NCBI GenBank assembly: GCA_035569435.1
Contig: DATMNB010000247.1
Span: 1-10,637, forward strand
Length of the DNA: 10,637 bases
DNA from: DASRDS01 sp035569435
GTDB lineage: Bacteria > Gemmatimonadota > Gemmatimonadetes > Gemmatimonadales > Gemmatimonadaceae
Reading direction: 5' to 3'
Part shown: positions 6,126 through 10,637 of the stretch, piece after piece
Position numbering within the stretch: position 1 is the first letter of the stretch
Layout: each line of letters starts with the position of its first letter
Translations under genes and position numbers: made by a program
Notes under the pieces: generated by a model
Told to the model about the DNA's origin: nothing
What the model saw: the letters and a program-made list of their open reading frames with translations, nothing else
The model's database searches: none

Positions 6126-7115
6126 ATGACGAACGTGCACCCCACGATGCCAGCACGCGTTCGAGCGACCACGCCGTCCACGGCGCTCCGGCTCGGCGTG
6201 GCCCTGGTCTTCTTCGGCGCCGGCTGCGGGAAACTCCTCGGGGTCCCGCCCGCGGTCGCGCTGTTCCATACGATCGGCTTCGGCGAGTGGTTCCGCTACG
6301 CGGTCGGCTCCGTCGAGCTGGTCGGCGCGGTGCTCCTCGCCATCCCCACCATGGCTCGGCGTGCGGCGCTCGGCCTCGTCCCGCTGATGGTCGGCGCGGC
6401 GGGGACCGAGGTCGTCGTGCTCCATCGGCCGCCCGCCCTGTCGCTCCTCACCATGGCCGCCCTCATTATCATCGCCCGCGCCCGGCCGGCGCCCCGAGCG
6501 CTCGGCTTGATCGGCGCGCTCGCCGGGACCGTCCTGGGCGCGCTCACGGGCGCGGTCATGGCGTCCACCGCCCACGCCCAACCGACAACGTCCACTACAC
6601 CGGCAACACAGCCCCAGGCCGCCGACTCCGCGGCGCCGTCAAAGCCTGCGACGTCGCTGCCGCCGGCAGGGTCGTACTCCTATATCATCGCGGCCGACTC
6701 GAGCGACGATGTCCGCAACGCCGTCAATCGCACGGTCGAGCCCATGAGCTTCATTACACGCCCGATCGCCCGGGGACGGTTGAACGCGACCAACCCGACG
6801 CCCCAGGACGTGAAAGTCACCGTGGTCGGCGACACGCTCGGCGTGGCGTTCGACGGGGGCACGCCGGTCGTCACGCCCCTGGACGGGGCAACGGTGCCGT
6901 GGCAAAGCTCACTCACGCACGAGACCTACCAAGTCCACGCGATGGTCCAGGGCGACACCGTGTCGCAGCTCATCGCGGCCCCGGACGGCGTGCGGCAGAA
7001 CGCCTATTTGTTCTCGGGCGGGGGCGAACGCCTCCGGCTCCGCGTCACGGTGACAAGCCATCGTCTCCCGGGACCGCTCGTCTACGACTTGTTGTTCAGA
7101 CGCACGACGGATTGA
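6126..7115 (+). CDS. DoxX-like membrane protein fused to an extracytoplasmic domain
   Basis: The 329-aa protein starts at ATG 6126, 10 bp after the barrel-like gene, with only a weak ribosome site; the frame is open much further upstream inside that gene. Residues about 20-118 resemble small DoxX-family proteins with four membrane helices, including GAGCGKLLGVPPAVALFHTIG and the following SVELVGAVLLAIP helix. A fifth hydrophobic stretch (126-148) ends in STAHAQ, which looks like a signal peptide cleavage site. After a Pro/Thr/Ala-rich linker (150-182), residues about 185-329 form a soluble domain with strands such as VKVTVVGDTLGVAF and RLRLRVTVTSHR. No family is recognised for it. No ribosome site or credible start separates the halves, so this reads as a true fusion. 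DoxX relatives work in quinone-linked redox or as uncharacterised membrane proteins; the function here is unknown. Confidence 0.85.
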   Translation: MTNVHPTMPARVRATTPSTALRLGVALVFFGAGCGKLLGVPPAVALFHTIGFGEWFRYAVGSVELVGAVLLAIPTMARRAALGLVPLMVGAAGTEVVVLHRPPALSLLTMAALIIIARARPAPRALGLIGALAGTVLGALTGAVMASTAHAQPTTSTTPATQPQAADSAAPSKPATSLPPAGSYSYIIAADSSDDVRNAVNRTVEPMSFITRPIARGRLNATNPTPQDVKVTVVGDTLGVAFDGGTPVVTPLDGATVPWQSSLTHETYQVHAMVQGDTVSQLIAAPDGVRQNAYLFSGGGERLRLRVTVTSHRLPGPLVYDLLFRRTTD

Positions 7116-7122
7116 GGCGCGG

Positions 7123-7155
7123 GCGCCGCCGATGCGATCGACGCATCGGCGGCGC
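7123..7155. terminator. 14-bp perfect hairpin between convergent genes
   Basis: GCGCCGCCGATGCG (7123-7136) and its exact reverse complement (7142-7155) enclose an ATCGA loop. It fills the 39-bp gap between the DoxX-fusion stop and the arginase stop, which it touches by one base. No T tract is present on either strand. Position and strength suggest a bidirectional transcription stop or an mRNA 3'-end stabiliser. Confidence 0.6.
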
Positions 7156-8063
7156 TACAGTATGCGCTTGCCAAACGCGCTCACAATGAGATCGACCGCC
7201 AGCCCCGCCGTGCGATTGCGTTCGTCGAGCACCGGGTTGATCTCCACCAGATCCATGGCGACGAGCCGGCCCGAGTCGGCGACCATCTCCAACGCCAGAT
7301 GCCCTTCCCGATACGTCGCCCCGCCGCGCACGGGCGTGCCGACGCCGGGCGCATCCATGGGGTCGATCCAGTCAGGATCGCACGACACGTGAATCCCACC
7401 GGTCTCGTGACCGGCGATGGCGATCGCTTCGGCCATCACGCTCTTGAGACCACGCTCGTCGATGTCGCGCATCGTGAACGCCGTGATCCCGAGGCGTCCA
7501 ATGTGCATCTGCTCGGGCGGATCGAGGTCACGGAGCCCGACCATCACCAGATGCTCCGGCGTGACCGCCGGCGCCGGCGTGGCAATCCCCGCCAGCCGCG
7601 GATCGCCCATCCCCAGCAGATGCGCGACCGGCATCCCGTGGACGTTGCCGCTCGTACTCGTCTCCGGCGTATTGATATCGCCATGCGCATCGAGCCAGAT
7701 CACGCCGAGCGCCTCGCCACGCTCGGCCAGCGCCGTCGCCACGCCGGCCACGGATCCCATGGCCAATGAGTGATCACCGCCCAGCACGAGCGGGATAGCA
7801 CCGGCGCGCACCGCATCGGCCGTCGCCGCCGCCAGCTCACGCGAGACGTCGGCGATCGCGCTGAGGGCATCGCGCCCACACGCAGTGAGCTGCTCGCGTT
7901 GCGACACAATCAGGTTACCGCCGTCCTCGACCGTGTAGCCGATCGCCTCCAGCCGCTCGACGAGCCGCGCGATACGGAGCGCTGACGGACCCATGTCGAC
8001 CCCGCGGCGACTGGCCCCGAGGTCGAGCGGCACACCAATAATGCGAACAGACCGCATGCGCAT
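7155..8063 (-). CDS. rocF: Arginase
   Basis: A 302-aa enzyme that hydrolyses arginine to ornithine and urea with two manganese ions. The ureohydrolase motifs are all present: His98 in GGDHS; Asp125, His127 and Asp129 in LDAHGDINTP; Asp229 and Asp231 in SCDPDWIDP; and Glu274 in DLVEINP. The loop TSTSGNVHGMP is the arginase substrate loop, which favours arginase over agmatinase or formiminoglutamase, and the length fits bacterial arginases (about 300 aa). The start is ATG 8063, or ATG 8057 two codons later. A TTG at 8099 would add 12 residues of doubtful coding. None has a clear ribosome site. It is downstream of and co-oriented with the AAA+ gene, 139 bp apart, so it probably has its own promoter. 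No other arginine catabolism gene is in the window. The symbol is given by family similarity. Confidence 0.94.
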   Translation of the reverse strand: MRMRSVRIIGVPLDLGASRRGVDMGPSALRIARLVERLEAIGYTVEDGGNLIVSQREQLTACGRDALSAIADVSRELAAATADAVRAGAIPLVLGGDHSLAMGSVAGVATALAERGEALGVIWLDAHGDINTPETSTSGNVHGMPVAHLLGMGDPRLAGIATPAPAVTPEHLVMVGLRDLDPPEQMHIGRLGITAFTMRDIDERGLKSVMAEAIAIAGHETGGIHVSCDPDWIDPMDAPGVGTPVRGGATYREGHLALEMVADSGRLVAMDLVEINPVLDERNRTAGLAVDLIVSAFGKRIL

Positions 8064-8101
8064 ATGTGCCGAAAAAGCTACCCGCGTGCCCTCACGCAAG
8101 C

Positions 8102-8123
8102 GATGCCGGCGGGATGCCGGCGG
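8102..8123. repeat. Exact tandem duplication of GATGCCGGCGG upstream of arginase
   Basis: The 11-mer GATGCCGGCGG occurs twice head to tail (8102-8112 and 8113-8123). Each unit contains the palindrome GCCGGC, so the pair can also fold as a 6-bp stem with a 5-base loop. It lies about 40-60 bp before the arginase ATG. It could be a regulator site, a terminator for the AAA+ gene, or a simple duplication. Confidence 0.4.
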
Positions 8124-8202
8124 ACCTAACCGCTCCCGGAGTATCCGTCGTTACTTGGAATCGGCCCCCAGGCGCGCCCAGCCGCGCACCGTCGCCGACC
8201 AA

Positions 8203-9375
8203 TCACTGCGAGGCTGTGACGTCGACCTTCTCGATGGTACAGAGCTGCGCGCGCGTCGGGGCGGCCACCGACGCTAACCGGTCAGCTTGCCGTTCGACGA
8301 GCCGCTCGTACAGGTTGCGCGCCTCGCGCGCGTTGCCAAATCGCTCGTCACGCGCAGTGTACGACGCCGTGAGCGTCGCCTGTACCGCCGCCGTGGCCTC
8401 ATCGGTCAACGCGTACTGCCCCTTGGCGGCGAGCTTGGCGAAGATGGCGCATAGTTCATCCGGCGTGTAATCGGCGAAATGCAGGAACCGGTTAAAGCGC
8501 GACTGGAGCCCAGGGTTGGCATTGAGAAAATCGGTCATCCGATCTTCATACCCGGCCACCACGACCGCCAGCACGTCACGCTTGTCCTCCATGAGCTTGA
8601 CGAGCGTATCGACGGCTTCATGCCCGTAATCGTCCCCCGGCCCTTCGCCGGTCAACGAATACGCCTCGTCGATGAACAGCACACCGTTGACGGCACTGTC
8701 CACGACCTCATGCACCTTGATCGCCGTCTGCCCCGCATACCCCGCGACGAGCCCTGAGCGATCCGTCTCAATGAGTTGCCCCGACGAGAGCAACCCGAGC
8801 GCCCGGTAGATCTCGGCCAGGATCCGCGCCACCGTGGTCTTCCCGGTCCCCGGGTTCCCACTGAACACCGCGTGCAACGAGACCGTCGACGCCGGCAACC
8901 CCGCCGCCACCCGCATCGCCCGCACCTTGAGCAGGTTGGTCAGACTCCGCACTTCGCCCTTGAGCTGCGTGAGCCCGATCATCGCATCGAGATCCGCGAG
9001 GATCGCCTCGAGCGACCTGGCCGGCGCCGCCGCCGCTCCGGCCGCCGGCGCCGGCCACGGTGACCCCGCACTCGGCGTCGGCACCGCCACCGGCGTCGGC
9101 ACTCCCGTCGACCGCGGCTTGACCACCGCATCGATCATGCGCGCCGCCTCCATGCCATGCACGAGCACCGGATACGTGTCGCCATTGGGCGGCCCCACGA
9201 TCCCCACGGACTGCAGCTGCTGGAGGAGCCGCGTCGCCTGCGCCAGATCGATCGGCAGGTTGCGCTCGAGCAACTCGGCCGAGCCCATGGCATGCCCGAC
9301 CACGCACCGCGCGGCCTGCAGGAGAAACGGATCGGGCGCGACGACGGGGGCGACGGGTGCGGGCGGGGTTCGCAT
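8203..9375 (-). CDS. CbbX/SpoVK-type AAA+ ATPase with FtsK-gamma-like winged helix
   Basis: The 390-aa protein starts at ATG 9375, with an in-frame stop a short way upstream and no good ribosome site. Residues about 15-72 resemble the FtsK gamma winged helix: a DPFLLQAARCVV helix, ELLERNLPID, ATRLLQQLQSVGIVGPPNG and a final strand. A Pro/Ala-rich linker (86-118) follows. The AAA+ core has Walker A GNPGTGKTT (173-181), pore-loop-like GYAGQTA (212-218), Walker B VLFIDEAYSL (232-241) and the subfamily signature GYEDRMTDFLNANPGLQSRF (275-294), where Arg293 or Arg296 may be the arginine finger. Relatives include the Rubisco activase CbbX, SpoVK and ESX-type ATPases, which remodel protein partners as hexamers. 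No Rubisco or secretion genes are nearby, so its substrate is unknown. The winged helix suggests DNA or protein targeting. Confidence 0.92.
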   Translation of the reverse strand: MRTPPAPVAPVVAPDPFLLQAARCVVGHAMGSAELLERNLPIDLAQATRLLQQLQSVGIVGPPNGDTYPVLVHGMEAARMIDAVVKPRSTGVPTPVAVPTPSAGSPWPAPAAGAAAAPARSLEAILADLDAMIGLTQLKGEVRSLTNLLKVRAMRVAAGLPASTVSLHAVFSGNPGTGKTTVARILAEIYRALGLLSSGQLIETDRSGLVAGYAGQTAIKVHEVVDSAVNGVLFIDEAYSLTGEGPGDDYGHEAVDTLVKLMEDKRDVLAVVVAGYEDRMTDFLNANPGLQSRFNRFLHFADYTPDELCAIFAKLAAKGQYALTDEATAAVQATLTASYTARDERFGNAREARNLYERLVERQADRLASVAAPTRAQLCTIEKVDVTASQ

Positions 9376-9420
9376 GGCTGTGAAGAGACGACCGATGGGT
9401 CCGGGTCGTCAGTACCGAAC

Positions 9421-9642
9421 ATGTGCCCTGTCCAGACCGGGCTAAAGGCTGAATACTGGATCGGGTACTACGTGGGCGGCGGCAACTGCGAGCGCGCGAC
9501 GTTCCGGGTCTCGTTTCAGGCGACGTTCTCCACAGCCAGCGCCCTCGGTCCACTCAGCTCGGTGTCGGTATCCGACATCGCCCTCAATGGCGTGCGCTTC
9601 TCCGGTGGCAGCGCGTCGCGCGTCACACCAAGGCTTCGCTAA
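9421..9642 (+). pseudogene. 5'-truncated copy of the downstream lipoprotein gene
   Basis: These 73 codons align without gaps over 61 residues with the C-terminal part of the next gene (its residues 171-231), with about 27 identities. Shared landmarks include QTGL, two cysteines 21 residues apart, FxxSFxxTF, LGxLSS and NGVRF. The signal peptide, lipobox and first 170 residues are missing, and ATG 9421 has no ribosome site, so this is most likely a gene remnant. Similarity fades just upstream of 9421, and the AAA+ gene begins at 9375 on the other strand. The break therefore coincides with a junction. A short live peptide cannot be excluded. The last residues also differ from the intact copy. 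Confidence 0.6.
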
Positions 9643-9737
9643 CAATCTCGTACACACATGAATCAGTGACCCTGGCCGATGCCCCCGCGTCTCCGACCGA
9701 CACGTTCCCCCTGAGATCGTTTCTATCCGGAGCTGAT

Positions 9738-10526
9738 ATGCAGCCAGGCAGCCGTCGGTACGCCGTCGTCGCGACCGCAGCACTCACGCTGGTCCTTAGT
9801 GCCTGCGGCAGCAGCAACACCACGGGCCCCAAGACCCCAACCCCCCAGGCACTCGCCACCCACTTCGACTCGCTGTATTCGGCATACTTGGCCGCGGGTA
9901 CGAGCAACGACACGCTGATCGCGCGGTATGTCGCCTTCTTCTTCGAGACCCCGCCAGCGTACGGCGCAGGCTTGGCGTCGTTCACGGTGACCACGGCGTC
10001 TGGCACCCAGACGTGGAAGGGCTTCACGTTCGAGGGGGCTGCCACGAGCCCCACTAGCGATTCGACCTTCATCACCGTGGCCTTCAGCGACCTCAATCTC
10101 ACGCAATTTGTCGTCGTCGAAGGGCAGTACAATTCGAGCGGGTTGGTGAGCGGCAGCGCGCTCGCCGCGACGGGGTCCTTCGCGACTGGCTCCGGCAACG
10201 ACTCCACGTTCACGAGCTCGGCCAGTGTGTTGTCGACGGGTGCTACCTGCTCCCAGCAGACGGGACTCGCGGCCGGAACGACTATAACGCAATTTGTTGG
10301 CTATCCCTCCTGCCAGCTCGGCTCATTCCAGATCTCCTTCCACGTGACCTTCTTCGCCAGTGCGGGGCTCGGCGCACTGAGTTCGATCGCGATCTCGCCC
10401 ACCACATTCAACGGCGTGCGGTTCTACGGGCCCAACAGCCCGAGTCACGTCGCGCCGATCCCGTCCAAGCTGGCGGCATTCGGCCTTAGCCTGAGCGAGC
10501 TTCCCGGCTGGCACACGAAGCACTAA
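9738..10526 (+). CDS. Secreted lipoprotein of unknown function (intact paralog)
   Basis: The 262-aa protein starts at ATG 9738, with GGAG 5 nt upstream. A GTG at 9666 would add 24 residues in front of a complete signal peptide and is unlikely. Residues 1-22 are a lipoprotein signal ending in LSAC, so Cys23 is probably acylated. A Ser/Thr-rich stretch precedes a region of short helices (36-70), then a beta-rich body with strands such as TQTWKGFTFEG, TFITVAFSDLNLTQFVVVEG and FQISFHVTF. Cys171 and Cys192 are conserved in the truncated copy and may form a disulfide. No catalytic motif or known family is recognised. It belongs to a local tandem family: a decayed copy upstream and another start 98 bp downstream with the same first codons and leader. 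It ends before a strong hairpin. A surface or periplasmic role is inferred from the signal only. Confidence 0.88.
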   Translation: MQPGSRRYAVVATAALTLVLSACGSSNTTGPKTPTPQALATHFDSLYSAYLAAGTSNDTLIARYVAFFFETPPAYGAGLASFTVTTASGTQTWKGFTFEGAATSPTSDSTFITVAFSDLNLTQFVVVEGQYNSSGLVSGSALAATGSFATGSGNDSTFTSSASVLSTGATCSQQTGLAAGTTITQFVGYPSCQLGSFQISFHVTFFASAGLGALSSIAISPTTFNGVRFYGPNSPSHVAPIPSKLAAFGLSLSELPGWHTKH

Positions 10527-10552
10527 ACAGCGCACGACCACCTAACGACGCC

Positions 10553-10584
10553 ACGCGGCGCGAGCGATACAGCTCGCGCCGCGT
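10553..10584 (+). terminator. Strong hairpin after the lipoprotein gene
   Basis: ACGCGGCGCGAGC (10553-10565) pairs perfectly with 10572-10584 around a GATACA loop. AACGAC (10544-10549) can extend the stem with GTCGTT (10586-10591). A short T-containing stretch follows (GTTTCCCGTT). It begins 26 bp after the stop and fits a rho-independent terminator with a weak U tract, separating the paralogs. Confidence 0.65.
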
Positions 10585-10623
10585 AGTCGTTTCCCGTTGG
10601 ATCTTATTCATTCGGAGTCCTAC

Positions 10624-10637
10624 ATGCAGCCAGTTTT
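10624..10637 (+). CDS. Start of a third lipoprotein paralog (cut by window edge)
   Basis: Only 14 bases are visible: ATG followed by codons for Gln, Pro, Val and a partial codon. ATGCAGCCAG is identical to the first ten bases of the gene at 9738. The leader is also alike: GATC 23-24 nt before the ATG, an ATNCGGAG ribosome site, then 5-6 nt. This suggests another member of the same tandem family, but the product itself cannot be seen. Confidence 0.5.

Noticed and set aside
5246..6181. 311-codon open frame on the minus strand
   Set aside because: It is antisense to the secreted protein gene (5228-6115), which has a clear signal peptide and coupled start. The antisense product is a charged, low-complexity sequence without domains, as expected in GC-rich DNA.
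9157..9420. Upstream extension of the truncated lipoprotein frame
   Set aside because: It runs antisense through the start of the AAA+ gene and shows no similarity to the intact paralog. Recognisable similarity begins at the Cys codon at 9424.
1..10637. tRNA or rRNA genes, CRISPR array, transposase or integrase
   Set aside because: No cloverleaf-like pattern, spaced repeat array or recognisable mobile-element protein was seen on either strand by eye.

Overview
The window is high-GC bacterial DNA with dense, mostly GC-ending genes, lipoprotein and Sec signals, and cell-envelope proteins typical of a Gram-negative-type (diderm) bacterium. The mix of LytS/LytTR signalling, glycine/serine-rich lipoproteins beginning CGSS, and frequent non-ATG starts would fit Gemmatimonadota. 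That placement is an inference from style, since no taxonomic marker gene lies in the window.

Layout: (1) 1-2158, minus strand: an AraC-family regulator followed by a soluble sensor histidine kinase with an N-terminal MEDS (DcmR-like) domain. The kinase is cut by the window's left edge just after its F box. (2) 2159-2395: a divergent control region holding a perfect direct repeat, GCAGTTGATT with an 11-bp period, that resembles LytTR-type operators. A perfect 6-bp-arm palindrome follows, spanning the annotated start of the next gene. (3) 2396-4559, plus strand: a LytS-type membrane histidine kinase and a LytTR response regulator, 7 bp apart, forming a complete two-component pair. (4) 4758-7115, plus strand: a tight three-gene envelope operon. 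It encodes a lipoprotein cupredoxin with an amicyanin-type copper loop, a secreted possible outer-membrane beta-barrel protein (4-bp start/stop overlap), and a DoxX-like membrane protein fused to a large extracytoplasmic domain. (5) 7123-7155: a 14-bp perfect hairpin between convergent genes. (6) 7155-9375, minus strand: an arginase with all manganese ligands, and upstream of it a CbbX/SpoVK-type AAA+ ATPase carrying an FtsK-gamma-like winged helix at its N terminus. (7) 9421-10637, plus strand: a tandem family of secreted lipoproteins of unknown function. It comprises a 5'-truncated copy, a complete copy ending in a strong hairpin, and the first codons of a third copy at the right edge.

The LytS/LytTR pair may regulate itself through the direct repeat and could control the adjacent copper-protein operon, but no matching repeat was seen upstream of that operon. 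The most unusual items are the AAA+ fusion, the DoxX fusion inside a cupredoxin operon, the putative LytTR operator, and the decaying tandem lipoprotein array. No tRNA, rRNA, CRISPR array, transposase or phage gene was seen.
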